From Pseudonocardia kujensis (lineage in GTDB: Bacteria > Actinomycetota > Actinomycetes > Mycobacteriales > Pseudonocardiaceae), in NCBI RefSeq assembly GCF_021283305.1, contig NZ_JAJSOK010000009.1:1-64000 (forward strand): a DNA stretch of 64,000 nt. Reading direction: 5' to 3'. Shown here piece by piece: positions 17,068 through 24,862 of the stretch. The position numbers were made by a program, and so were the translations under genes. The number at the start of each line of letters is the position of its first letter. Within the stretch, counting starts at the first letter, position 1. The notes beneath the pieces are model-generated. The model searched no databases, was not told where the DNA came from, and was given only the letters and a program-made list of their open reading frames with translations.

Positions 17068-17337
17068 GTGTCGGTCTACCTCGCCTGGACATCGCGGCCA
17101 GCCGTCGACCTCACCGGCCCCTGGGAGGAGGTCCGGACAGCCGCGCCGGGACTCCTGCTGCTCACGAGCGGGGCGTCGCTCTCCGAGGTCTACCACGCGG
17201 TGAAATGGTGCCTGCCCGAGGACGCGGCCCTGATCGTGACGGCCGTGGAGCGCACCCCGAAGTCGCGAGGCCTCGCACCGGGGACGACGACCTGGCTGCG
17301 CGCGCGAACCGCCCCGCCAGGCGGGGCTCGACGATGA
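17068..17337 (+). CDS. small hypothetical protein
   Basis: An 89-residue predicted protein starting at GTG 17068, preceded by CCGGAG. It has balanced composition (MSVYLAWTSRPAVDLTGPW) and one short hydrophobic stretch (GLLLLTSGASLSEVYHAV), with the codon bias of its neighbours. It has no Cys pair, signal peptide or recognised domain. It lies between the MFS gene and the VOC protein, in the block of small stress-type genes. Function unknown. Confidence 0.5.
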   Translation: MSVYLAWTSRPAVDLTGPWEEVRTAAPGLLLLTSGASLSEVYHAVKWCLPEDAALIVTAVERTPKSRGLAPGTTTWLRARTAPPGGARR

Positions 17338-17517
17338 TCGATCGCGAAGTGGTCGGCCCTGCCAGATCGAGGAGGCTGCCGCCGGCTCCACCGCCGTGCA
17401 GGACTTGAACTCAACCCGGGTCGAGCTTCTAGCGTGGTCACCGGGTCGCCGGCGCCCGGGCGCCATCGGGCCGGCGGCCGGCTGCCCACCGGCGAGGACC
17501 GACCAGGAGGAACGATC

Positions 17518-17904
17518 ATGGCCGTCGAGCTGAACCACACGATCGTCGCGAGCAAGGACAAGGTGGCCGGGGCGAAGTTCCTGGCGGAGCTGCTCGGCCT
17601 GCCCGAGCCGCAGCCGTTCGGGCCGTTCCAGGTGGTGACCCTGGCCCACGGGATGAGCCTGGACTTCGCCAGCACCGACGAGGACGTGCACCCCCAGCAC
17701 TACGCCTTCCTCGTCACCGAGGCCGAGTTCGACGAGATCTTCGCCAGGATCACCGACCAGGGCGTCCGCTACTGGGCCGAGCCGCACCCGCCGCACGGTG
17801 AAGGCCGGATCAACACCAGGGACGGTGGTCGGGGCGTGTACTTCGCCAGCCCGGACGGCCACTACCTGGAGCTCCTGACGCGCCCCTACGGCAGCGGCGG
17901 CTGA
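17518..17904 (+). CDS. VOC (glyoxalase/dioxygenase-fold) family protein
   Basis: A 128-residue single vicinal-oxygen-chelate domain protein. The start (ELNHTIVASKDK) supplies a probable metal His, HPQHYAFLV the second region, and the end (VYFASPDGHYLELLTRPYG) the terminal Glu of the usual His/Glu metal set. Such proteins act as glyoxalases, dioxygenases or resistance proteins; which one is not clear here. ATG 17518 has a perfect AGGAGG at 17505-17510. It is monocistronic. Confidence 0.82.
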   Translation: MAVELNHTIVASKDKVAGAKFLAELLGLPEPQPFGPFQVVTLAHGMSLDFASTDEDVHPQHYAFLVTEAEFDEIFARITDQGVRYWAEPHPPHGEGRINTRDGGRGVYFASPDGHYLELLTRPYGSGG

Positions 17905-18021
17905 GCAGGACCACCGCGACGAGGTCCCCCGCGCTGCCGGCCCGGAGACCCGCCGCTGACCTCCTCGCGGTCATCGGCGTCGTCTCGTGCTGCACCCCGT
18001 CGCCCAGCGGAGGAGCCTGCC

Positions 18022-18414
18022 TCAGGAGGGCGTCTCCGAGGAGGTTCCCGTCCACCGGTGGACGTCGCGCACAGCGTCCTCGCGGGCGCGATAGAGCGCC
18101 AACACGGTGTCGAGCCCGGTCAGCTGGATCGGCCGGATGACGGGTCGGGTCCGGTCGACCACGACCCGCAGCAGGACGTCGTCGCCCTGCGCCTTCGCCG
18201 CGTCGACGAGGGCGCCGATCCCTGCCGAGCCGAGGAAGTCCACCTCGCTCAGATCCAGGACCACCGCTCGGGACGAGCGATCTGCGAACGCCCGCTCGAG
18301 GGCGGCACACACCTGCTGGACGGTCGTGTAGTCGACCGGCCCGCTCAGCGCGAGGACCACCGCGTCCCCGGAGCGACGGAAGGAGCAGCCCAACTCCTCG
18401 GACGCGGACGACAT
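18022..18414 (-). CDS. STAS-domain anti-sigma factor antagonist
   Basis: A 130-residue STAS domain protein (RsbV/SpoIIAA-like). The core (VVLDLSEVDFLGSAGIGALV, about 57-76) carries the conserved Ser in the position phosphorylated by anti-sigma kinases (DFLGSAG). When unphosphorylated, such proteins sequester an anti-sigma factor and free a stress sigma factor. ATG 18414 has GGGAGGT upstream. The MEDS-ATPase protein at 13726-15453 is a possible partner. It is followed on the same strand, upstream, by a stress-type SDR gene. Confidence 0.86.
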   Translation of the reverse strand: MSSASEELGCSFRRSGDAVVLALSGPVDYTTVQQVCAALERAFADRSSRAVVLDLSEVDFLGSAGIGALVDAAKAQGDDVLLRVVVDRTRPVIRPIQLTGLDTVLALYRAREDAVRDVHRWTGTSSETPS

Positions 18415-18482
18415 CCGTGTACCTCCCACCCCGGGGGCATCCCCGACCGTGCCGCCCTCAAACCACGCGAACCCGGGTCGGG

Positions 18483-19379
18483 TCAGGTGATGGGCGAGCC
18501 TCCGGTGACGCCCAGGACCTCCGAGGTCATGTAGCTCGACTCCTGGGAGGCGAGGAACACGTAGAAGGGGGCGAGCTCGGCCGGCTGCGCGGCCCGGCCC
18601 ATCGGCGCCTGCGCGCCGAACGAGTCGAGCTTCTTCTCGTCCATCGTCGCCGGGATCAACGGGGTCCACACCGGTCCCGGCGCCACGGCGTTGGCCCGGA
18701 TCCCGCGGCCGACGAGATCGTGCCCCAGGCCCTTGACGAAGTTCATGATCGCCGCCTTCGACGTGGCGTAGTCGAGCAGGTGCGGCGAGGGCTGGAAGGC
18801 CTGTACCGACGTCGTGGCGATCACCGAGGAGCCGGGCGCCATGTGCGGCACGGCGGCCTTGGCGAGCCAGAACAACGCGTAGACGTTGGTCTTCATCACC
18901 CGGTCGAACTGCTCGGTGGTGATGTCCTCGATGCCGCCGTCCTGCGACATCTGGTAGGCGGCGTTGCTGACCAGCACGTCGATCCCGCCGAGCTCGGTCA
19001 CCGCCCGTTCGACGACCTCCCGGCAGTTCTGCTCCTCGCGCAGGTCGGTCGCCATCGTGACCACCGTGCGGCCCGCCTCCCGCACCCAGCGGGCGGTCTC
19101 CTCGGCGTCGTCCTTCTCCTCCTCGAGGTACGTGATGAGCACGTCGGCGCCCTCGCGTGCGAACGCGATCGCGACGGCGCGGCCGATCCCGGAGTCACCG
19201 CCGGTGATCACCGCCTTCTTGCCCTCGAGACGTCCGGACCCGCGGTAGGTCTCCTCGCCGTGGTCGGGCCGCACGTCCATGTCGGCGGTGCGGCCGGGCC
19301 ACTCGACGGTCCGGTCGCCGCTGCCCGGAGCGGCGTGCTGCTCGGTCGGGTCCTGCTGGGTGAACTGGTCCTTGCCCAT
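18483..19379 (-). CDS. SDR oxidoreductase, general-stress-protein-39-like
   Basis: A 298-residue classical short-chain dehydrogenase with a 50-residue N-terminal extension (MGKDQFTQQDPTEQ) typical of the YdaD/GSP39 stress group. The nucleotide motif is GGDSGIG (60-66), the structural motif is SNAAYQ in place of NAG, and the catalytic Ser191, Tyr204 and Lys208 (YATSK) are in place. It is probably an NAD(P)-dependent alcohol or aldehyde reductase induced under stress. ATG 19379 has GGGAGG upstream. It lies directly upstream of the STAS gene on the same strand, 68 bases apart, consistent with co-expression. Confidence 0.88.
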   Translation of the reverse strand: MGKDQFTQQDPTEQHAAPGSGDRTVEWPGRTADMDVRPDHGEETYRGSGRLEGKKAVITGGDSGIGRAVAIAFAREGADVLITYLEEEKDDAEETARWVREAGRTVVTMATDLREEQNCREVVERAVTELGGIDVLVSNAAYQMSQDGGIEDITTEQFDRVMKTNVYALFWLAKAAVPHMAPGSSVIATTSVQAFQPSPHLLDYATSKAAIMNFVKGLGHDLVGRGIRANAVAPGPVWTPLIPATMDEKKLDSFGAQAPMGRAAQPAELAPFYVFLASQESSYMTSEVLGVTGGSPIT

Positions 19380-19513
19380 TCGCGCCTCCCACGGCTGTCG
19401 GTCGACAGGGGCGTTCCCCTCCTCCCGACGCCGAATCCCCGCGCCGGCGGCGAGGAGATCCTGTCGTGCTCGCGCTCCGAGGTGCCCGGACGCGATGCAC
19501 ATGTGCCACTCGG

Positions 19514-19666
19514 GGGGGCGTCGTGCAGGGCGGGTTGGTCAGCGGCTGGATCGACGCGGCGATGGCCCACGCGGTCATCGGAGCAGGCGGATCCGGCCCG
19601 CGACGGCGGTGGCACCAGCCCGACGGGGAGTTCCGCTACGGCGAACTCACGCTGGTCGGACCTGGC
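19514..19666 (+). pseudogene. remnant of a PaaI-like hotdog thioesterase
   Basis: The translation GGVVQGGLVSGWIDAAMAHA followed, about 20 codons later, by GEFRYGELTLVGPG matches the core of a PaaI-type acyl-CoA thioesterase. Upstream residues that would fit (HMCHSGG) lie in another frame, joined at a run of seven G (19506-19512). No start with a ribosome site precedes it, and the region 3' of 19670 does not continue the fold. It looks like a decayed gene in the 526-bp stretch 19380-19905, which otherwise shows nothing. Confidence 0.5.
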
Positions 19667-19905
19667 CGTCAACGTCCCTCCGGGGCGTCGAGGGGCGGTC
19701 CCTCTGACGCCCCACCCGCCGCGTCCGGCCCTCAACACCCACAACGCTCACGCTGGACCCGGCCCGGCACCGGCGTGGGACGCGGGAGTGCGTTCTCTGT
19801 GGCGCACGGCACACCATCAGGGTCTGGCGCCTTCTGTCGAGGGCCCGCACGGAGCGCGATAGTGAGAGAGCCTCACACCGTGGTGGGGCGCTGAGGAGGC
19901 TCCCG

Positions 19906-20511
19906 ATGTACGCGCGGGTCAACACGATTTTCGGGCAGCGAGCCAAGGTCGACTCCGGCGTCGCCCACATCGAGGAGTCCGATCGGAGCGCGGTCGAGTC
20001 GACGGACGGGAACCGGGGGCTGACCACGCTCGTCGACCCGGAAGGCGGCGTCATCGTCGCGATGTCCTACTGGGACGATCCGCAGCATTCCTCCGGGGCC
20101 GTCCTGACCCGGGCCCGTGAGGGCGCCGCGGTGGCGGCGGGTGGTGAGCTGGTCGCCGAGAGCTTCGAGGTCGTCGTCGCCGAACGACCCGCGGTTCCCG
20201 ATCCGGGTGCGGCAGTGCGGATGACCCGGGTGCAGCTCGAGCCGGCGAGGATCGACGCCGGGATCGCCTTCGTCCAGGACGAGCTCCTGCACCGCATGTC
20301 CGCCGGCTCCGGCCTCTGCAGCTCCGAGATGCTGGTCGACCGGAAGAACGGCAGCCTGCTGCTCGTGACCACCTGGGCGAACCAGGACGCGGCGGGCCGC
20401 GCCGACGCCCTCCTCGAGGAACTGCCCGCCGACGCCCCGCTGCAGGCCGGAACGAGCCTTCCCCGGTCCGAGTCGTACGTGCTGGTCCGCCGGACCGCGC
20501 GGTCCGCCTGA
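19906..20511 (+). CDS. conserved hypothetical protein with two tandem ABM-like repeats
   Basis: A 201-residue soluble protein built from two similar halves, each like an antibiotic-biosynthesis-monooxygenase (dimeric alpha-beta barrel) domain. Repeat 1 begins MYARVNTIFGQRAKVDSGVA; repeat 2 begins VRMTRVQLEPARIDAGIA. Both continue with a strand-rich segment (GGVIVAMSYWDD and GSLLLVTTWANQD). Such folds bind hydrophobic ligands, haem or quinones. Two halves in one chain could form the barrel without dimerising. ATG 19906 follows GGAGG. A 60-residue gene follows 53 bases later, probably in the same operon. Confidence 0.75.
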   Translation: MYARVNTIFGQRAKVDSGVAHIEESDRSAVESTDGNRGLTTLVDPEGGVIVAMSYWDDPQHSSGAVLTRAREGAAVAAGGELVAESFEVVVAERPAVPDPGAAVRMTRVQLEPARIDAGIAFVQDELLHRMSAGSGLCSSEMLVDRKNGSLLLVTTWANQDAAGRADALLEELPADAPLQAGTSLPRSESYVLVRRTARSA

Positions 20512-20564
20512 TCTCGCCTCCGCGGACTGCTGCACCCGTCGACGCGCGGAAGGAGACGACCATC

Positions 20565-20747
20565 GTGATCGAGGAGCTGCGGATACAGATCACGGCGGCC
20601 CAGGAGCGCCTCGTCGCCGCTGTCGAAGCCGACGAGCCGTACGAGGAAGCGCGGCACCGCGCACGCCTCGAGGACCTCATCGAGATAGCCGACCGGCACG
20701 GCATCGACGTCAGCGCCTGGGTGGATCAGACCTGGCTGCGTGGCTGA
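20565..20747 (+). CDS. small helical hypothetical protein
   Basis: A 60-residue, mostly helical charged protein (MIEELRIQITAAQERLVAAV) starting at GTG 20565 behind GGAAGGAGACGAC, a strong ribosome site. Nothing in it points to an enzyme. It follows the tandem ABM gene by 53 bases and probably shares its transcript. A small structural or regulatory partner is possible, but the function is unknown. Confidence 0.65.
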   Translation: MIEELRIQITAAQERLVAAVEADEPYEEARHRARLEDLIEIADRHGIDVSAWVDQTWLRG

Positions 20748-20906
20748 CCGGCGTCCCTCCGATCCTCCCGGTCCGGGCAGCCGAGGCTGACCTCTCGGGC
20801 GGAGCAGGTCACGGCCCTGACCCGCGGGATCGGGGAGCGCGCCCAGCCCTTCGCGCACCGTGGAACCGGGCGGCGTCGACTGGCACTCGTACCGTCGGGC
20901 CCGGAC

Positions 20907-21188
20907 TCAGTCGAGGAACCAGACCTCGGCAAGCTCGCTCGCCACCAGCCCCTGCTCGGTGGCAATTCGCTCCAGCGCGGAGGCGAGCCGAGAGGCAAGC
21001 TCCACAGCAGCGTCTCTCACTCCGTCGGCTCCGGCCTCGGCGACGACCGCGTCGATGACGGCCCTTGCCGCTGCCAGCCCCTGGTCGGCGTTGTGGTCGT
21101 CGGAGAGGAACGCGAGCACGGCTTCACGAGGAGCGACCAAGGCCGGCTGGTTGTCGACCTCGTCGTGGGGGACGCCGTGCGCGTTCAT
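20907..21188 (-). CDS. conserved hypothetical protein, 93 aa, with stress-type promoter
   Basis: A 93-residue acidic, helical protein (VAPREAVLAFLSDDHNADQG; ERIATEQGLVASELAEVWFL). No domain is recognised; it resembles small actinobacterial stress proteins in size and composition. ATG 21188 has GAGGAGGGC upstream. A GTTT-N15-GGGTAC promoter, the pattern used by SigF/SigB-type sigma factors, lies 52-76 bases upstream, consistent with the stress-like genes around it. Confidence 0.65.
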   Translation of the reverse strand: MNAHGVPHDEVDNQPALVAPREAVLAFLSDDHNADQGLAAARAVIDAVVAEAGADGVRDAAVELASRLASALERIATEQGLVASELAEVWFLD

Positions 21189-21239
21189 CCTGCCCTCCTC
21201 GCGGTGACGGGTGGACACGGTGGTTCGGTCGACGTCGGC

Positions 21240-21264
21240 GTACCCGGAACTTGCGTCCACAAAC
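21240..21264 (-). promoter_or_regulatory. SigF/SigB-like promoter
   Basis: On the minus strand GTTT (21264-21261), 15 bases, then GGGTAC (21245-21240). This matches the GGTTT-N15-17-GGGTAT pattern known for mycobacterial SigF. It points at the 93-residue gene starting at 21188. The STAS protein nearby fits regulation by such a sigma factor. Confidence 0.45.
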
Positions 21265-21902
21265 GCTCTCGCTCGTCACCCGGAGCGTGTCCGAGCCAGA
21301 GGTGAAGGCTCGCCGGGCCGCTTCGCCGCCGCGTGATGTCGCCGGCTTGACGCGGCAAAGGTGCTCGCCCCGTCCCCGGCCGGGCGGAGTTCACGTGTGG
21401 ATCCCGTCGACCGCGAGAGGAAGGGCGTGATCTGGCCGACGACTCTGCGCGCACCAGCCGTCGGTCGTCGGCTCCGTGCGAACAACTCCTCCAGCCGGTC
21501 GACCACCACGGCGGCCGAGGACGTGAGGTTGCCCAGCTGACAGTGGGCGTCGGCGCCGTCGCCGCCCACGTGATCGCCCCACCGGTACATCACCGGACGT
21601 CCTTCCACGAGGTCGGCCCGAGGACCCTGCCGACGCCCTCAGCCTGCGCCGGACGGAGCTCGGACGCGCCGAGGACGACGTCCTCCTCCCCTCGCGGAGG
21701 CCCTCCTCGTGGTCGACCGAGAGCAGCGGCGGCACCCGCAGCGCGGCGGCTCGGGTCGTACGGGTCAGAGCGGCGCGTCGGTCGATCGGGGGACGGCACG
21801 ACCCTCCGGCCAGTGGCTCGGTCGACCGACGGTGCGAGCGCGCCGTGACGCCCACCCTTGGGTCACCGGGGAGATGCCCCGGGACTGAGGAGGAACGATC
21901 CG
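21265..21902. other. 638-bp stretch without a convincing gene
   Basis: No reading frame here has a start with a ribosome site plus a recognisable domain. On the minus strand a short piece (LTSSAAVVVDRLEELFARSR) faintly resembles the recognition-helix region of a MarR protein, which could be a decayed fragment. The end carries the AGGAGG (21888-21893) for the following gene. Nothing else is visible. Confidence 0.4.
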
Positions 21903-22832
21903 ATGGACGCAGCCATGACCCCTACCAGTGACAGCACCGCGACCAGCCAGGATGCCGAGCTCGGCGCTACCACTCCCGCCATGGGCCGCCCCACCGCCCT
22001 GGCCGACCGGAGCACGGGTGAGCACACCCGCAGCGGGGACGTCTTCGGGAACGAGCAGCGGCAGTACCGCGACGTACGGGATCGCGAGCGCGAGCAGCAC
22101 CGCGAGCGCGAGCGGGAGGAACAGCGCGAGCGCCAGCACCGGGAGCGGGAGCAGCACCGGGAGCAGGAGCAGCACCGGGAGCGGGGGCGGCAGGAGCACC
22201 GCGAGCGGGGCCGGGACGAGCACCGGGACCGCGAGGAGCACCGGGACCGCGAGGAGAGGTACCGCGGGCGCGAGGAGCACCGCGACGGGTACCGGGGCGA
22301 GCACCCCGACCGCGGGGAGCGGGGCCGGTACTTCGAGGGCACCCGGCGTGGCGGCGGCGAACACCGCGACCACGACGACCACCGCGACCGCGACGAGTAC
22401 CGCGACCGCGGGCGCGAGGAGCACCGGGACCGCGAGGAGGGGTACCGCGGGCGCGAGGAGGGCCGCGGCCGCGAGGAGAGGTACCGCGGGCGCGAGGAGC
22501 ACCGCGAGGAGCACCGGGGCGAGCACCACGACCGCGGCGAGCAGGGCCGGCGCTTCGAGGGCACCCGGCGCGGCGGCGGCGAACACCGCGACCGCGAGGA
22601 CCACCGCGAGCGCGACGGGCACCGCGACCGCAGCCGGGACGAGCACCGGGGCCGGGACGAGCACCGCTTCGACCGCCGCGACGACCAGCACCGCGAGGAC
22701 GAGCACCGGTACGAGCACCAGGACGTCCGCTCCGAGCACGAAGACCGCTACGCCCACGACCGGACCGAGACCCGCGGCCACGAGGAGCACCACGACATGG
22801 GGTCGCACGAGGTCGGGGTCGAGCACGTCTGA
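21903..22832 (+). CDS. extremely charged Arg/Glu/His/Asp repeat protein
   Basis: A 309-residue protein. The first 50 residues are ordinary (MTPTSDSTATSQDAELG); the rest is almost wholly R, E, H, D, G and Q in dipeptide patterns (HREREQHREQ, EEHRDRE). Two FEGTRRGGGEHRD segments lie 74 residues apart. It must be intrinsically disordered. ATG 21903 is 9 bases after AGGAGG, which favours this frame; the repeat keeps two other frames and the opposite strand open. Eukaryotic RE/RD-rich proteins bind RNA, but no bacterial role is known. His-rich stretches could bind metals. It stands alone. Confidence 0.6.
   Translation: MDAAMTPTSDSTATSQDAELGATTPAMGRPTALADRSTGEHTRSGDVFGNEQRQYRDVRDREREQHREREREEQRERQHREREQHREQEQHRERGRQEHRERGRDEHRDREEHRDREERYRGREEHRDGYRGEHPDRGERGRYFEGTRRGGGEHRDHDDHRDRDEYRDRGREEHRDREEGYRGREEGRGREERYRGREEHREEHRGEHHDRGEQGRRFEGTRRGGGEHRDREDHRERDGHRDRSRDEHRGRDEHRFDRRDDQHREDEHRYEHQDVRSEHEDRYAHDRTETRGHEEHHDMGSHEVGVEHV
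22251..22694 (+). repeat. 222-bp tandem duplication within the charged-protein gene
   Basis: The segment starting GAGGAGAGGTACCGCGGG at 22251 recurs at 22473, and CTTCGAGGGCACCCGGCG at 22331 recurs at 22553; both are exactly 222 bp (74 codons) apart. Between these anchors the units are similar but diverged. Shorter 9- to 12-bp repeats fill the flanks. The gene has grown by slippage and unequal duplication. Confidence 0.75.
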
Positions 22833-23173
22833 CCCGCGACCGGGCGGCGCGGTCCGCGACCGGGCGGCGCGGTCCGCGACCGCGCCGCAAGGGCCCTCGG
22901 GGGTGACGGCCCGGTCCGGGGGCAAGCATGATCCAGAAACAGGGACCGAGCGCCGCGGTGTGCTACGCCCGCGCGACCGTGGACCTGGCGACCGAGGTCG
23001 TCCCGGCGCGTACCGCCGGGACGACCTCGTCGAGCGGCTGCGGCGCCCGGGCCCTGCGGTCCGGTCCCACCTGTGGTGCCACGCCGCCGCCCTGCGGCGA
23101 TCAAGCGTTGGAAGTTTCTGCTGGTCAAGTGCGGAGCACAGGCCAGTCCCGGAATCGACACCGAAAGCCGACG
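22833..23173. other. intergenic stretch, nothing recognised
   Basis: The first 50 bases hold a short direct repeat (GACCGGGCGGCGCGGTCCGC occurs twice near 22847 and 22867). The rest has no supported gene. It separates the charged protein from the broken aldo/keto reductase. Confidence 0.4.
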
Positions 23174-23520
23174 ATGACTGCACCGACTGCCCCCTTCCCG
23201 GCGGCACGTGGACGATGGGCGACCTGACCGTCACACGATTCGGGTACGGCGCATTGCAGCTGGCCGGCCCCCGGGTGATGGGCCCACCCGGCGACCACGA
23301 CGGCGCGCTGGCCGTCCTGCGCGCGGCGGTCGAGCACGGCATCACCCACATCGACACCAGCGGCGCCTACGGGCCGCGCCTCACCAACGAGCTGATCCGC
23401 GAGGCGCTGCACCGCTACCCCGAGCCGCTGCACATCGTCACCGAGGTCGGCGCCGACCGCGACGCCGAGGGTGGCTGGCCCGTCGCCAGGCACCCCGAGG
23501 ACCTGCGGCGGCAGGCGCCC
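23174..23520 (+). pseudogene. frameshifted, 3'-truncated aldo/keto reductase
   Basis: From 23215 the frame reads TVTRFGYGALQLAGPRVMGP, HGITHIDTSGAYGPRLTNEL and HIVTEVGADRD, the first third of an aldo/keto reductase including the Asp/Tyr region. A typical N-terminus (MTAPTA) starts at 23174 in another frame; the two join at a run of five C (23188-23192), implying an indel. Homology stops near PEDLRRQ (23513), about 100 of roughly 280 residues. The remainder is lost next to the end of the LysR gene. The product would be inactive. Confidence 0.65.
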
Positions 23521-23614
23521 TTCCGGTCGGCGGGCAGCGGCGGGATTCGGTGGCCCTCGACCTCGGCGCTCCGGATGCTGTCCGGACATTCTGCGGCTCG
23601 ACCGAAAGGACCGG

Positions 23615-24451
23615 TCAATCGATCAGCGCAGCGCCGGCCGCAGCGGCAACGCCCGCGAGCGTCTCGGCCGGCATGCCCGCGCGGCAGCGGACGGACATCG
23701 GCAGTGCGGGGACGGGTGGCAGGTCGTCGCGACGGACCAGGCCCTCAGGGGTGCTGCCCATGGTCGCCAGCAGGGCGATCCCCAGTCCTGCGCGGGCGGC
23801 TGCGAGCACCCCGGCCAGGTAGGCCGCCTCGCAGGCCACGGTGACCGGCCGCGCAGCCGCGGCGAGGGTGGTCAGGGCGCGGTCGCGCACGGCACAGGGT
23901 TCATCGAGAGCGACGAGCGGGAGCGCGCCACCCGGTGGTCGCCACCCGGGCGCGGCGAACCAGTGCAGGTCGAGCTCGCCGGCATCGGCGGACCGGTCGT
24001 CGACGGCCTCACCCATGACCAGCGCCAGGTCCAAGTCACCGCGGTCCAGCGCGGCGCGCAGGTTCACGCCGCGATCGAGGCGGTAGCGCACGCTGCCCCC
24101 GAGCACCCCGGTCAGGCGCGGGAGCAGCAGGTCCGCGGCGTGCTCGGTGGAGCCGAGGGTCAACGACGCCGGCGCCGGGGCCGAGAGCCGGGCGAGCACC
24201 TGGTCGTGCAGCGCGAGCATTCGGCGTGCCTCGGGCAGCAGCATCTCCCCGGCGGCGGTGAGCCGCGATGCCCGTCCCACTTTGCGGAACAGGGGTTGGC
24301 CGCAGGCGGCCTCCAACCGCCGGACGTGGTGGCTCACGGTCGGCTGGCTGACGTGCAGGACCTCGGCGGCGCGGTGGAAGCCGCCGTGGTCGCAGACCGC
24401 GACGAAGCTCCGCAGCGCAACGACGTCGAGCGTCCGGTTCGGGGCGGTCAT
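23615..24451 (-). CDS. LysR-family transcriptional regulator
   Basis: A 278-residue LysR-type regulator. Residues about 5-65 form the winged HTH (LRSFVAVCDHGGFHRAAEVL; SQPTVSHHVRRLE); residues about 85-275 are the periplasmic-binding-like effector domain. ATG 24451 is used. It is divergent from the flavin monooxygenase and ABC transporter genes, which it likely controls. A palindromic T-N11-A-type box (24483-24501) lies 32 bases upstream of its start. The effector is unknown; a sulfur- or nitrogen-related signal would fit the neighbours. Confidence 0.88.
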   Translation of the reverse strand: MTAPNRTLDVVALRSFVAVCDHGGFHRAAEVLHVSQPTVSHHVRRLEAACGQPLFRKVGRASRLTAAGEMLLPEARRMLALHDQVLARLSAPAPASLTLGSTEHAADLLLPRLTGVLGGSVRYRLDRGVNLRAALDRGDLDLALVMGEAVDDRSADAGELDLHWFAAPGWRPPGGALPLVALDEPCAVRDRALTTLAAAARPVTVACEAAYLAGVLAAARAGLGIALLATMGSTPEGLVRRDDLPPVPALPMSVRCRAGMPAETLAGVAAAAGAALID

Positions 24452-24862
24452 GGCATGCGTCACCGTGCCAGTGCAGCACAACCGATAGAGCTTTCCTATC
24501 GACTGTGATCGGATTCCCGAGTTGGACGTTCGGCGCGGCGGAGTGTCACGATCCTGGCGTGACGAGCGACGAGCAGTGCGTGGCGCACCCCTGCGTGGGT
24601 GTCGCCCCTGCCGTCGTGATCACTTTCAGTGTCGAGGCCCCCGGGCTGACGCGCCGGCTCGCGGTCGATCTCGGCCGCACCTCGACCGCGACGTGTCGTC
24701 GCGGGCCGCGCAGTGCCTGACCCCTGCGCCTGATCGCAGACCTGCTCCACCACTTCGGCCCCGCCGTGCTCCGCGGCGGACGGCCTCGATCCGCGCGCCT
24801 CCCGCCGTCCCTTGAGGTCACGGGCGGTCCGTGCGCGCTCCACCGTGTGAGAGGACCGACCC
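24452..24862. other. 411-bp divergent control region
   Basis: It separates the LysR gene from the monooxygenase operon. It contains the LysR box near its left end and a GAGAGGA ribosome site just before ATG 24863. No gene with a supported start was seen inside, and the length is greater than a simple divergent promoter needs. Confidence 0.45.
24483..24501. promoter_or_regulatory. LysR-type binding box
   Basis: CGATAG (24483-24488), 7 bases, CTATCG (24496-24501): a perfect inverted repeat containing ATAG-N7-CTAT, the T-N11-A format of LysR recognition sites. It is 32 bases upstream of the LysR start and about 360 bases from the divergent monooxygenase. It is most likely the autoregulatory and recognition site of this regulator. 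Confidence 0.6.

Noticed and set aside
21276-21608. Minus-strand frame with LTSSAAVVVDRLEELFARSR, resembling a MarR recognition region
   Set aside because: The similarity covers only about 20 residues, with no supported start and no rest of the fold; at most a fragment.
21765-23357. 530-codon minus-strand frame rich in Val/Ala/Leu, looking like a membrane protein
   Set aside because: It is the reverse reading of the charged repeat protein; the regular AVPLLAVPVLL pattern mirrors the codon repeats, and the plus strand has a ribosome site and start.
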